A DNA stretch of 64,000 nucleotides from Serilophus lunatus (GCA_013399895.1 VXBA01001826.1:3326236-3390235), one strand, 5' to 3'. Counted from the first letter of the stretch, positions 23,591-35,532 are shown. A program made the numbers and translations. Notes: generated from the letters alone by a model not told the origin.

Positions 23591-24239
23591 GGCTGAATCC
23601 TCATTCCTCCTGCTGTGTGTCTTCAGTGTTGTTCTTACACTCTACCAACTAACCCCCAAACCTTGATTTGAGATGCTCCTGCCTCCTCAAATTGCCATTT
23701 GCTGCCTTGTGGGGACCACATTTGAGGCTGGCATGTGGGAACGTGGGGCTGTGCCTCCAGTTCTGGCACAGGAACCCAACCCAAGCGGGTTTCTGAGTTC
23801 CCTGGTCAGTGCCCTGCTTCAGGAGCACGTGTTTATGCAGTATTTGTACGAATTGAAGGGGTTTGACATTTTTATAGAGCTCGGTATTTCAGCAGTGCCC
23901 ATCTGTGTGAGGTGATGGAGGGGGTTACGTGATGCAGTTTCCATTCCAGCAGATGAACAAGTGGCTCGTGATGCCCCAGAGCTCCCAGTGCCTTGGGCCA
24001 CATGCTCATGGAAGGGACTGGGCTCCCACATTCCCGAAGCGAGCACTCAGCCTGGATCCAGGCAGAGGTGGCAACTACATTCCTGCTCTAGCACTTCAGC
24101 ACCAAAATGCCGTGTATTTACTCAGAAATCCAACACAAAAGACATCAGTGGCTTTATTGCAAGATGCTTCTGACTTACAGGATCACCCAGGGCAGCACTG
24201 GGCGCCAGGGACCCCTTTGTAATTAGCTTCCCTTCAGAC

Positions 24240-24720
24240 CTCTGTGCCACCGTTTTCCCCAACCTTGCTCTGAGTCTTCCCTAATTACCTCTCTGGAGCG
24301 GCAGGGCCGGGAATGCGGCGGCGGCACAGCAAGGCTGGAGCAGGTGCTTTGCGAAGCCCGAGCCCAGCGAGGCCGAGCTGCGCGGCTGCTAATTAGCTCT
24401 GTAGCCCAATCACAGAGACACCGGCTGATGATCAGGCTCTTGAGCATCACCAGTGTCTGCCGGCCCCCTGGACCAGCATCCCGCCTAACAAGCCCCCTGC
24501 CTGGCGAATCCTCCCCTAACAAATCCCGCCGCAAAGGGCAGCCCCCGAGCCCCCAGCTCTGCATTAGTGATTATCAGGGGGCAGCGTTTGCAGGGAGACA
24601 TGTGAAAATGTCAGCACAGATGGAGATTAAGCTGTCTTCACCTAACGTCAAAACTGCCATCTGCTTCTCCCCTGCACAGCTTTAATCAGATTTGCTCGAT
24701 AAAAATGTGAGCGAGAGGGA
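24240..24720. promoter_or_regulatory. Orphan CpG-rich segment, candidate enhancer or promoter
   Basis: Between 24290 and 24560 I count about 19 CpG dinucleotides (gcggcggcggca-type text, gagctgcgcggctgctaatt, atcccgccgcaaagggcagc), in sharp contrast to the CpG-poor surroundings. The 3' half (24555-24720) is AT-balanced, with gattatcaggg, gagattaagctgtc, gctttaatcagattt and CAGATG/CATCTG E-boxes. AGGGGGCAG at 24576-24584 equals the core of a CTCF-type site, though the bases before it fit poorly. No frame is recognised. It could be a CpG-island promoter of a noncoding transcript or a developmental enhancer. Confidence 0.45.
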
Positions 24721-25599
24721 TGGGGAGGGCTCTCAGCGCTCAGCCGTGGCCTCTCTGTGCTCATGTGCAGAGACCTGGGGAGCTGAGAAGGGTTTGCCCC
24801 GATATTTTGTGTGGAAAGGCTCTGTGTGGCTTCCTCTGGCTCTGGAAAGGCAGGACTTGGCCGGAGCGAGCAGCAAGGACTGTCACCGTGCTGTGTGAGT
24901 GGGGACTAGGGAAAGGTTTGCTTGAAAAGAAAGCAAAACTGGACCTTGTCCTCATATGACTGGTTTTGTTAAAGCAACAACCAAAGGTTTTTGCTGATGA
25001 GATTTAATGGGAGCCCTCTTGGTTCCCTAAGTTGGTTCCACTTCCATGAGCACTGTGGTTCAGAAGAAAAGTGGGGAGCAAAAAATAACTAATGGGAGTG
25101 TTGGACAGTTTGATCCACAGTCACACCAGAATTTCAGTTTTGCCTTGCCAAGCCAAATATGTTCAAAGCTAAATTTGACACTAAGTTGAGGGAAAAGGAT
25201 TTTAAAGAACATTGTGTTTTGTGTAGGGACACAAGGACTGGCTGAGCATCACCCTTATGTACCTAAAGCCTAAAAGATAAGAGACACAGAGGAGAGTCTT
25301 CACATGGCTCACAGATCACAGTTCAGTGTGTGGAGTGGGGCTTTGATACCTGCTGAGTACCTGATCCACAATAATCCCAGAGACTTCCATTTGGATGTTC
25401 TCATCAGCCAGCTGCTCCTCCTCTGGAATTCATGGACTATTCCTTTCCAGACATACTTATTTCAACCAAGTATGATCTCTTTCTTTTTTCTTTTTTTTGT
25501 CAGATCATCATCAGCTATGGATCTGTGAAGTTCATTTGTAAGTCTAGTTATCCAAAATACTGGCAGTCCTTCCCACGTGGAGGTGTCAGCCAGCTTGAA
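24721..25599. other. Unique DNA, possibly start of old CR1
   Basis: No clear gene. From about 25400 the text becomes T-rich (ctttcttttttcttttttt at 25481-25500) and may be a further decayed part of the old CR1 that is recognisable from 25600. Confidence 0.35.
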
Positions 25600-26200
25600 A
25601 AGTGTTTCCTCCATTCCATCATCAGGACCATTAATGAAAGTGCTGAAAGCTTAGTCCATACAGCAAGAGTCCTATTTTGACAGTAATCTGTCAATGATTG
25701 CTCCATCTATAATTTTCTAACCAGTTTTGCAATGACCCAGTAATATATTCACTTAGATGATATTTTTCTAGCTCATGAAAGTGTCAGAGAAGACAGTGTC
25801 AAAAGCCTTACTACAATCAAGATCTATGACATGGTCTGTTTCTTCTCTATCCAGAAGGCTTTTTGCACTGTCATAAAGGAAAATTAGATTGGTTTGACAT
25901 ATTTGTTCTTGACAAATCCATACAGACTGTTACTCATCCCTTTAGACTCTGCTGGGAGCTCACAGATAGACTATTTGATTATCCAGTTCAGTGTTTTCTG
26001 AAAACTGATGTGATACAGGTTTGAAAGGGAAGCTCCTGACTCTCTGTCTTCTTATTTAACATTTTAAAGGTTGGCATTTGAAGATGCCTCCTGTCTTTCA
26101 AATTTTCCAGTACCTTACTCAGTGAATCCTTAAAACTGATGGTCAATTATTCCAAGATTTCATCAGTAGATGCCATACAATGAAATTCCCTAAGACAGGC
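25600..26200 (-). mobile_element. Ancient CR1, reverse-transcriptase region (broken)
   Basis: On the minus strand, 25771-25830 still reads VIDLDCSKAFDTV, the conserved LD-SKAFDTV motif of CR1 reverse transcriptase. Plus-strand landmarks agree with old amniote CR1: ttgttcttgacaaatccata, cagactgttactcatccctt, aaagccttactacaatcaag, ttttctaaccagttttgcaa and catcaggaccattaatgaaa. In-frame stops (for example around ENY and IIDR segments) show that it is long dead. Divergence is much greater than in the type 1-3 copies, so the insertion predates bird diversification (inference). Confidence 0.75.
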
Positions 26201-27349
26201 AAATAAGAACATCCACATTTTTGGGGGGCACTTCTTGAACTGTGTTCTTCTCAGTATTTTCTGTTAATTGGTTTTGTTCCTTGAACAAAAGATATTCCCA
26301 CTCAGCTCCTTTTTTTCTAAAATACACACTAAAATGTAGTCTAGATCCCTCTGGGAAGCCTTACTCTGACCCCATCCCTGGATTCTCTTTGCCAAAGGCT
26401 TGTTCCACTCACTCGTACAAGGTGGGAGCTGCAGGATCACTACTGGAGAAGTGCCTGTGCTTGCAAACTGCATGTCCTGGTGTGTCCCAGCCCATGGCAG
26501 AGTGGTGTGGACATGGCACAGGAATGGGAAAGAAGAGCTGGTCTCAATTCTGGGAAGTGCCTGGAGGCAGCAGCCTGGAGGGAGGTCCAGAATTTTGCGA
26601 GACTGGGCTTTGAGGTGACCTTGGGATCAATCCTGTTGCTGAGGAAAGACAAACACTAACACACCAGGCTGGATGTCATTTCTCATAATCTGTGGAGCTC
26701 TTAAATCATCCTTATATTTACAATCCATGGGATATACATATGATTTGTCCTCCAGGATGAATTTCAGAGAAGCTGAGCCATGTAAGCAACACAGTCCAAA
26801 TGCTCCATCACTGCAGCTGTTGGACCTGTGTTCCCATTTTACTTCACACATAATGTAAGTTTAAAAGCATTCCCAAGAGGTTTGGTCCTCAGTCCAGAGC
26901 CTGCACATCATTATGCCATGACCTACCTGAAGGAATAAAGTGTGCTCTGCTGTCCATAAAACATACCTGTGTTCCCAGGAGAGAATATAAAGAATAATAT
27001 TTCCTAGGAGGGATAAAAAGTCCTGCTGGCCCTTTGCTTGACTTCTCTTCCTGCTCACAGGGTGGGAGTGAGATATTTAGGAGCAGAAATTTCTGTTTTG
27101 TGGTTTCTGCAGTGAAAGTTGTGATGTCTCTGAGCAGCTAATTCTAAATCTGCTACGCACGGAGCCATGGGAGGTTGGGAGGATTTTTACTGGATGAACC
27201 TCATCATATAAAGAGTCTACTATAAAATCTGAACATGCACTGCTGCCTTTGCTGCCTGTGCTGTGTCTGGGATCTGTTTCACCTCTGTGCAGAACTGTCA
27301 AAGGTCATTAATTTGTCAGAGACAATCATATTTCCCTTCTGCTTTGTGG
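26201..27349. other. Unique DNA, no gene recognised
   Basis: No repeat or convincing exon. The minus frame at 26627-26851 and others are short and unrecognised. Confidence 0.4.
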
Positions 27350-28060
27350 AAGATTGATGAGGTTTAAACATCTTTTATTTGACAAACTAAGCAGCCTGTC
27401 TCTGGCTATAAATTCTCTGTAGCTTGCACTTGTACTTTTAGTTACTGCACACAGGAAAAAAAGGAGTGTGCAGTGTTTTTAGTATAAAAGAGGATTAATT
27501 GGATGGTGTTGGAGTCCTTTGGCCATCATTTTCTCCTCCTCAAGCAATGACCGCGTAAATCAGGATCACTCCTAGGGCTGGCTCAAGCCTAGTCAATATT
27601 CACAAAGTTCATTCCCCTCCTTTACAAGCTATTTCAGTGAGAAGTGTGCCCTAACATAATTCATATATATGTCATTAGAGGTTCAACTAGAAGATGGAAA
27701 ATGTAATTTTTGTAATAAGAAAGAAAAGATTTAATTTTGCAGGGAAAAAAAATATCTTAACAAATCCCTTATTTGCAATAATGAGGGAAAGAGAACATTT
27801 ACAAATGATAAAAAAGGATGTTTAAATAGAAACTCTTGCTATTTTTAAGAGTCCCTTGAAAAATGATTACCTGCATTGACCTGTGTCTAAAGCTATTGAC
27901 AAAGATAAGCAGGGACAGCCAGTAGTCACTTCAGATTCAATTCTAGCAGTTTGAATTAGATGGACCAAACAAGCTGGAATTATCCATTAAATCAGCAAAA
28001 TCTGCTTGTCCTTTGCTTTAATGCTTGATTAATACTGACAACCATCCCTTTCTCTGGCCA
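27350..28060. other. Candidate conserved noncoding block
   Basis: Repeat-free AT-rich DNA with motif-like segments: atttgacaaactaagcagcc, caatgaccgcgtaaatcagg (two CpGs kept), gacaaagataagcagggaca and gctttaatgcttgattaata. It lies inside the interval without young CR1. Conservation is inferred only. Confidence 0.25.
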
Positions 28061-28495
28061 TGCAGCAGGCTGGGAATGTGTCTGTCCACTGCACAGAGAT
28101 CCTGTGCCAATCCCAGCTGTTGAGGAATTGGCATGGGATTTTAGTACCATTTAGTACCATTTTAGTACTCTTGGAGCAAGGGCTGCCTTGGGAACACTGG
28201 TGCATGAGGGCTTTGCAGGATCACCCTTCCTGCAGCTAAGAGTAAAAACTGGTGAAAGCAAAACATTGTTTCACCAAATGCTTGAAAAGTGCCCTTTTCA
28301 AAAGTGATTATGACTCAGGTTGTTCTATTTTTCCACCTAAATTTTTTGTTGACACACCAGGGACCCCCAGAAAAGCAGAGCACTAATCCAGATTTCAGAG
28401 AACTCTTGATTTAGAGTGTCCAGACACTTGGCCGTAAGAAATAAAAGGTAGATCCACAGCCTTCAAAGGTAAAGCCCATCCATGGAGTTAAATCC

Positions 28496-29546
28496 AGTCG
28501 GTCACCAGTGTTGTCCCTGGGGCTCAGTACTGGGGACACCCTGCTCAATATCTTTATCAATAATCTGGGCAAGGTGATGGAGGGCACCCTCAGTCCGTTC
28601 CCAGGTGACACTGACTTGGGTGGGAGTGTCGGGTGGGAAGGCTCTGCAGGAGGATCTGGACAGGCTGGATGCTTGGGCTGAGGTCAGAGGTATGAGGTTC
28701 AACAAGGCCAAGTGCCAGGTCCTGCCCTTGGGTCACAACAACCCCCTGCAGCTCCAGGGTGGGCCAGAGGGGCTGGAAAAGGACCTGGGGGTGCTGGGGA
28801 CACAACTGAACATGAGCCCAGCTGTGCCCCGATGGGCAGGGAGGGCAGTGGCATCTGGGCTGTGCCAGCCCCGGTGTGGGCACGGCCCCAGGGCACTGCT
28901 GAGGCCACAGCTCAAATCCTGGGGTCAGTTTGGGCCCCTCATGACAAGAAGGACAGTGAGGGTCTGGAGTGTGTCCAGAGAAGGGAGTGGAGCTGGGGAA
29001 GGGTCTGGAACACGAGTCTGGTGAGGGATGAGGACTCAGGCTGCAGAAAGGGAGCTCAGGGGGAATCTTATGATTCTCCACAACTCCCTGACAGGAGAGG
29101 GGAGCCAGGCAGGGTTTGGGCTCTGTTCCCACGGAACAGGGGACAGGGTGAGAGGGAACAGCTCCAAGCTGTGCCAGGGAAGGTCCAGGATGGGTATGAG
29201 GGAAAACTTCTACACAAATAGTGTTTCCAGGGAGTGGCACAGGCTGCCCAGGGCAGTGGTGGGATCCCTGGAGGGATTTTAAAGAGGTTTGGATGTGATG
29301 CTTAGAGACATGGTTTAGAGGTGACCTTTGCAAGCAAGGGAGGGGTAGGGAAAGCAAGGCAAGGGAAGGGAGGGGTAGGAAAGGGAAGGGTAGGGAAAGC
29401 AAGGCCAAGGAGGGGGGGACAAGGCAAGCCAAGGGTGGCGTAGGACCTGCCTTGCCTACCCCTTTCTTTCGTTGCCTCACTGTGTTACAGGTTGGACTCA
29501 AGGACTTTTAAGGGTCTTTTCTAACCTTGACATTCTGTTATTCTCT
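28496..29546 (+). mobile_element. CR1 LINE, longest copy: ORF2 end plus 3' region (type 2)
   Basis: It starts in the reverse-transcriptase domain (gtcaccagtgttgtccctgg, tctttatcaataatctgggc) and runs to the 3' terminus (ggttggactcaaggactttt, cttgacattctgttattct). The catalytic FADDT box reads FPGDT here, and the frame then shifts. A 139-codon frame at 28605-29024 carries ALQEDLDRLDAWAE, MRFNKAKCQVLPLGH and EKDLGVLGTQLNMS, the C-terminal part of CR1 ORF2, which then breaks. At about 29331-29483 a purine-rich expansion and its partial inverted complement interrupt the 3' region. The element cannot move itself. Confidence 0.93.
29331..29445. repeat. Purine-rich AGGG/GCAAGG low-complexity expansion
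   Basis: About 115 bases built from gggaaagcaaggcaaggga and ggggtaggaaagggaaggg units with almost no pyrimidine on the plus strand. It sits within the 3' region of a CR1 copy, between gaggtgacctttgcaa and gttacaggttggactc. The following 40 bases contain pyrimidine-rich text (cttgcctacccctttctttc) that is partly its inverted complement. Confidence 0.85.
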
Positions 29547-30234
29547 AAGTCCTTCCAACTTGTTGTATCATCCCTTCACACACACAACACGTCTTCTCCC
29601 AGAACCAGCAGCAGAACTCAAGCATGAAATAAAAAACCTGTGCCTGAGAGGGGATTTGAGTTAAACAAAAATTGTGCACAAGTGATGACAGAATGGAAAC
29701 CTTTCAGAAATAGCCTTTTAACGTTGACTTTAAATGCTTTGAAGTGAAGGGTTCAGATTTGCCTGAATGTTTGCAGTTTGGCTTTGCATTTATCAAAGCC
29801 TCTTTTTCGCTGTGACGCCCCTTGCTCTGCATTAAGCTTGTTTTTTGCTTGCCCTGGGCCAGAAATGATTCAAATCATACAACTCAAATTTGCTTGAACG
29901 GCCACCCCATTTCTCTACTGTTCAATTTGATCACAGTGTTTAACCTGCTCTTCCTGCAGACACAGTGGGCACATTTAAGTGGGTGGAACCTGTTCTTCCT
30001 CTGAATTTGTGCTGCTCATTTGGAAAAGAAACAGGATGTCAGTCCCAGTGCTGGATGAGTGATCCTGCTGTGCTGTGTCTCTCAATCCAGACATGAACAA
30101 TGAGGACTATGGTGACATTTTCACTTGAATTTCCTCTTGCATGTTCTGGTGGGGCTGTTCAAGGATGAAATGATTGCCATGGTTGAGAAAAAGTGCCTCC
30201 CATGTCCCATCCATGTCCATCCTAATGAGCAGCT
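29547..30234. other. Unique DNA, no gene recognised
   Basis: Unique sequence between two CR1 copies. The TTCCTCTTGCATGTTCTGG region just before 30235 is not recognisable as CR1. Confidence 0.4.
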
Positions 30235-30470
30235 GCCAGGATCCAGCAGATCTGGTGACAGGATGAGTGGACACAGCCTCAAGTTTCACCAGAGGAAGTT
30301 CAGCTTGGACATCAGGAAGAATTTCTTCATGGAAAGGATTGTTAAACATTGGAAAAAGCTGCCCAGAGAGGTGATGGAAGTGTTCAAGGAATGATTGGAA
30401 CACCTCCCCATCCCTGGAGGTGTTCAAGGAATGACTGGATGTGGCACTCAGTGCTCTGGGCTGGTTGATC
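30235..30470 (+). mobile_element. CR1 LINE fragment with internal duplication (type 2)
   Basis: Landmarks are ctcaagtttcaccagaggaa, gttcagcttggacatcagga, ctgcccagagaggtgatgga and actggatgtggcactcagtg. The 14-mer tgttcaaggaatga occurs at 30380 and again at 30421, a local duplication offset by 41 bases. The last part of the 3' region and the tail are missing. Confidence 0.88.
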
Positions 30471-33089
30471 TTCCTCTCAAAACAAGGCAGCAGAAGCTCT
30501 TGCACACCCTGGCCAGCACCTCCTCCCAGGCTGAAGCCAGCAGCATTCCTAGTCTGGGATACTGGAGAACTTCAAATGTTTTTACACATCAGAAACAAAC
30601 TTCTTCTTGGCCAGTTTGGCTTAAAATGATGCGAGAAGTTTCACAGCAAAGAATGATCAAAATGTTTTTCTATGGGAACATCATAAAAATATTGGTTAAA
30701 CTTACCAGAGTTGCTGGGCTGCTCTGGACAGAAGTTGTCTTTCAGTTCAAAAGAAAAATGAGTCTTTTATGATGATTTGAAATTGAAAATATGAAAACTG
30801 AATTGTTGAAAAGGATGTGTTTCTCCTCTTGAAAAATAATCAAGATAAACATTAAATAAAAACAAAATGAAATATTTTCAAGCAGGAAAAAGTGTAATTT
30901 AGAAAGTGCCAGAACTGGATGCTGTGAATAATTTAAGTGAGGAATTTAACACTGAGATTAAAAAATATCTCAGTGTTGCCAGATACTCACTCTGTCCCCA
31001 AAACAGCATGAAAAATTCAGATGTTTCTGGTGAAATACTTGAGTACAGTGATTTTAGCTACAACATCTGGCAATTTTGGGATCCAAATCTGGGCACCCAC
31101 CTCTGCTCTTCCCAAAAACCAACTGCTCCTCTGGAGCAGGTGGGGAGGCTGGGACAGAGGCAACAACAGCTCCATGGGCACAACTGAAATAATTAGAATA
31201 TATTTTTGAGGCTGTTTGATACCAGGCTCTAACTCCTGTGATTTTCCAAAGGAAGCAGGAAAATGACAGGAAACAGAGTTGTAGTTTAAAAAACCCATGT
31301 GATTTCTGGTTTTCTTTGGAGTTTTCACCAATTTCCACCCTTGCCAGGGCCTTGAAACTGGGTGTGGTTTAGGGAAGGCAGCCCAGAAGGTCTGAAGCAC
31401 TGTCAGAGGTGCCAGAACGAGCCTGCAGGAGCCAGCAGGGTTCTGGAACACTTCTGGAAAATGGTGGTGCTGGGGAATGTGTGAATCAGGGAGCAAAGAA
31501 GAAAGGAAGCCATAATTAAACATTCCAATGTACAACACCCAAATTATAGTGGACTAAGAAGTAAGCAAATGACACACAGTAAGAAAGCAGCTGATCAGAG
31601 GGATTCTGAGCTGATTATCATAATGTAAATGCCAACAGCAATTTCCTCAAATCAGAGAGGTTTTTTTGCAGAGTGGAACCTATGTTTAGTCCTAATCAAA
31701 ATAAAATCAATGTATATTTCAAAACAGATTAATGCTGTAAAACAAAACAGCCATGATTGTTATTCATTATCTTCATCAGCACTGAGAGGGAATCATTTAT
31801 GTTACTGCTTAATGACATAGATGTTAACAATTAATTAAGTCAACGTGGTGATAGTGATTTTGGAAATGGAGAGAAGATTGTCCTCCCTTAATGTGCTTTT
31901 GTCTTCTCAGCCCAGCTCAAACCATGGTGCTGCTGACACTCCTGAGAGGTGGAGCAGAGACACAACCAGGCTGCTCGAGCTGTACCTCCCAAACCCCATT
32001 TCCCAGATGTTCTCCTTGTTTTTGGAGAGTCCCCAAGGTCCAGTCTCCCCTGGCTTAGCGAGCTGGGTTGGCATCTGTGCTCTTCCCAGGAACTCATTAG
32101 AGATTCTGGGCTAAATATCTCCTTTCTTTGAGCAGAAAGAGCTGGAAATGGCTGGCCTGGGATCCAAGGCATCCATGGCACTCCCAGGGCAGCAGGACAC
32201 CTGCAGCCACCACAAGTGCAGTGATGCTCTGGGTTCACTTACAACACCCATCTCCTTAAATAGCCCAAAGAGTGTCTGGTGATAATGTGGAGCAAGGAAA
32301 CACTGAGGAACCATTTTTTCCATCCAGATATATCCCTTCTCCTTGACCCAGGAGGTGCTCAGCACTGAGAGGGTGGAGCAGAGGCTGATCTAGAATTGTT
32401 TCTTCAGGGTTGAGTGCTCAGAAAGTCTGTTCAGGTGTTCTGGAGAAACACCTCATGTTGTTGGAGAAAAAGAGGTTTGAACAAGGGTCATTCAATCCAA
32501 ATGTCAGCCTGATCTTGAATCTCATTTCCCTATAAATGTCTCCCAGAGCAGAAGACTATCCCTGACATCCAGATGCCAAAAGTGAGCAGCCCAAACCTCT
32601 CCCCTGCCTGTGAAACAAGCAGTGCTGAACTCCCCAGAGTGATCCAAGCTGCACAGAACAGACAGTCCATGAATTTTACCTCTGTTGGTCCATCCAAAGG
32701 CATGAATTGCGCTTCTGGGACCTTGGAAAGTAATCTTAATGGCAATATTGCCTAAAGATCCTCTTTACCTCTTGACTTCAAAATTGGTGGCCTGCCCCTG
32801 CCCACCAGGAGCTCTGAGTTCAATGGGTCTTCAGTTCTGGATTTATTGCCAAAGACTTAAGAACCATTTTTAGCAGTATTTTCCTTGCACTGTGCTCAAG
32901 GAAAAGTGGGCTATTTATATTCATTGTACCTTATAAATGTTTCCACCATAACAATTGCTCTTGATTATAGTGGACTTAGTTTTCCTTTGAATTTAATAGC
33001 AAGAGAAAAATGACACATGACACAAATTTAAATAACATTTTGCTCCCCTCCTTTCTGTCTTCTTTCTGAACCATGATCCACAGCTTATG
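30471..33089. other. Unique DNA, nearly repeat-free
   Basis: No CR1 or simple repeat is recognised. Frames such as 30906-31187 and 31017-31538 (opposite strand) overlap and show no domain. Composition is AT-rich until 31060 and mixed afterwards. Confidence 0.4.
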
Positions 33090-33570
33090 TAGAAGAATGA
33101 CATTGTTTCAAAATATCTTTATTTTTTTTTCCCCTTTTTTATTGGAATAGGGAGAAAAGTGCATTAATGAGTTTGATTTTCCATCGTGCTGGATTGCCGA
33201 GTTTTTCCTTCGGTTTTCAGATACTTGAAAGCTCAAAAAGTCAGGCCCAAATTATTTGTGGGATAAGTTTGACTTTCAGGGAAAGGAAATGTAATTGGCA
33301 AATATACATTAGAGATTTTATTTGATTTTTAAATCGTGTCCAAGATGTAATAATGGTTTTCAGTATATTTTTTTCACCTAACTTTTTGAAGGAGATTGTG
33401 TAGGAGGGTGGGCCTTGTAGGTTCTGTGTAGGTGTAATGGAGTCTGATTTTGATTGTAATTAATTTAATAGTTAAAGAGAAGTGTGGGGATGAAAATGTT
33501 TGGCACGAGTCTTATTAGTCTCTCCTTACATGAAATTTTTGCCATTAATTTAACTGAGAACAAAAGCAGG
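33090..33570. other. Candidate conserved noncoding block
   Basis: A strongly AT-rich, repeat-free block with motif-like text and isolated CpGs (ccatcgtgctggattgccga, ccttcggttttcagatactt, taaatcgtgtccaagatgta, tgtaattaatttaatagtta). The T-rich start (33119-33140) may be a decayed poly(T). Whether it is conserved cannot be told here. Confidence 0.28.
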
Positions 33571-35474
33571 CTGTACTGAGCACACCTGAGCATCAATTTC
33601 TCAGCCAGCTAATGTATTTTATCCTTACAAACATCATGCAAATTCTGGGAAATGGATGCAACTATCACCTCCTGTTAGGTCTCCCTGACTAATCAGGGCA
33701 GCAGGAACCTCTACAAGAAGTGTCCAACTCTATATATGTTTTGGCAAGACTTAAAAACCTCTCTGGAGGTGACTGATTGAACCTAATACTGCCACAGCCT
33801 AAGATCAATGTACTACAAGTGAAATCCCTTCATGTTTTCCTACAATGTGCTGTTCTCCCCTGGTTTTGCATGAGGGTCTTGTGGCTTTGTGCCAGCTTTG
33901 ATCTGTGTGCTCAGAATCTGTGCTGTGTTTAATTGGTGTGGGGAAAGGATTGATTCTCTTCTGCAGTGGGGAGTTCTCAGCCCCAGCACCTGCAAGTGTT
34001 TATTAGGCTCCTCCTGTCATTCCTTATCTATTGCCAAGCAGCCCTCACTTGTTAGAGCAGTGAATCCCTGCTCCAGCCTCCCAATGCTCCCATGAGGAGT
34101 GAACAGTGTGATCTGGACCCTCAGCATCCAGGAACACACTCGAAACACTGGAAGATTTGCTTCAGTGCTTCTCTGTGTTTCCTGAGCACTCTGCTCCTCT
34201 CCCAGGTGCTTTGCTAATTGCTGCTGCCAATTTGGGCTCCATCTGCTGCCGGCCCAGGGCCCAGGAGGTCTGGCTTTCAGGAAAGAGCACTGTTGGGTAC
34301 AAATGTTCATCCTGGGCTGTGTCATTAATGGCTTCAGTTACCCTGAGACCAGTTGTGCCTTTGGTCTGGCACTCTCACAGCTAAAATCTCTCACCTCCCT
34401 GCCTCGGGGCTTGTATAATCTTTCAGCTTTCTCTTTTCTGGCATTTCAGGATCTGATAAAACATATCCCAGTCCTGTTAACTGTCAGGCAATGCTGTTTT
34501 CCCAAAAGCAACAGGCAGGGGATGCAGAGATGCTGCATGAGCAGCTGTATGGGAGGTGCTGAGCCACCCTGTTCCCACTGTTCGGCTCAATCCATTGAGC
34601 TCCTGCTGGGTTTTTTCCACCCACACTGCCTTGGAAAAGGGCTTCTTGCTGCCCAGCAAGTCCAAAATACTTCCTCTGCCCAATCCCACTAGCAAAACTC
34701 TTCCTTCTCCCTCTCTCCTGTCTGTGCCACCTCCTTTTCCTCCCCAGTGCTCCTGTTTTGGAGGACGACCAGCAGCACCCTGGCAGTCCCTGCTCCAACC
34801 TCTCAACAGCCATGGGATGTGATACAGGTGCCTCACCCAACCACCTCCTCCCCAGCTTTCTTTACTCTTTTCTCTCTCTTCACACTATCCAAGAGCAGGC
34901 AGCATCCTTCAGGTTCATGGGAAAAAGATGGAAATTGGACAGGGATAAATGGAGGAGGGATCTCAGACAGCTTAAGACAGAACCAGAACATGAGCAGAGA
35001 AGCCTAATGGCCACAGGAACACATTTTTCCTGTCCAAAACCCTTGGATCACACACAGTTGTCCATGGGCAGTGCCTGTGTGTGGTGTTGACACCTTCCAG
35101 CTTGGGAACATTTGGGAAGCACTGGGTTTGTATTGTCCTGCACATGGAGACCATGGTCAGAATTCAGTTAAGTCTCTCAAAATCAACGTGTTTTAGGAAA
35201 GCAGGTGATGAAGGGCGAAGGTGAGGCTAGGAAAGGGCTTCTCAGTGTCCCTTGGTTACTTGTTTCCCAGCCTTGCACTGGGAGAGATCTGGGTCTTGGT
35301 TTGCTCTCAAACCCTTCAGGGCAGAAAGACAAGCCCAGACACTGAGCAGAGATGGGAACAAACCACAAGGCACTCACAGCTCATCCCTGGGCAGCAGGGG
35401 AGGGCTGGAGCAGGCACACCAATGTGTGAGTATTTCTCAGCTGTTTTAAACACCAAGTCAATTCCCAAGGCACA
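33571..35474. other. Unique DNA, no gene recognised
   Basis: No CR1, exon or simple repeat is supported. Several 90-130-codon frames at 34300-34840 lie on both strands over the same bases and are rejected. Confidence 0.42.
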
Positions 35475-35532
35475 TGGAACCATTAAGTTTGGAAAAGCCC
35501 TCTAAGATTGAGTCCGACAACTAACCCAGCCC
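35475..35532 (-). mobile_element. CR1 LINE fragment, very short 3' end (type 2)
   Basis: The text ggaaccattaagtttggaaa followed by agccctctaagattgagtcc and gacaactaacccagccc is the inverted CR1 3' terminus (others read ggttggaaaagacctctaag). About 58 bases remain. Confidence 0.75.

Noticed and set aside
24223..24685. 113-codon frames in the CpG-rich segment
   Set aside because: Stops are rare in GC-rich DNA; the peptides are Arg/Pro/Ser-rich without a domain.
28590..29501. 303-codon minus frame, the longest in the window
   Set aside because: It is the antisense of a CR1 ORF2 end and its GC-rich 3' region, an artefact of low stop density.
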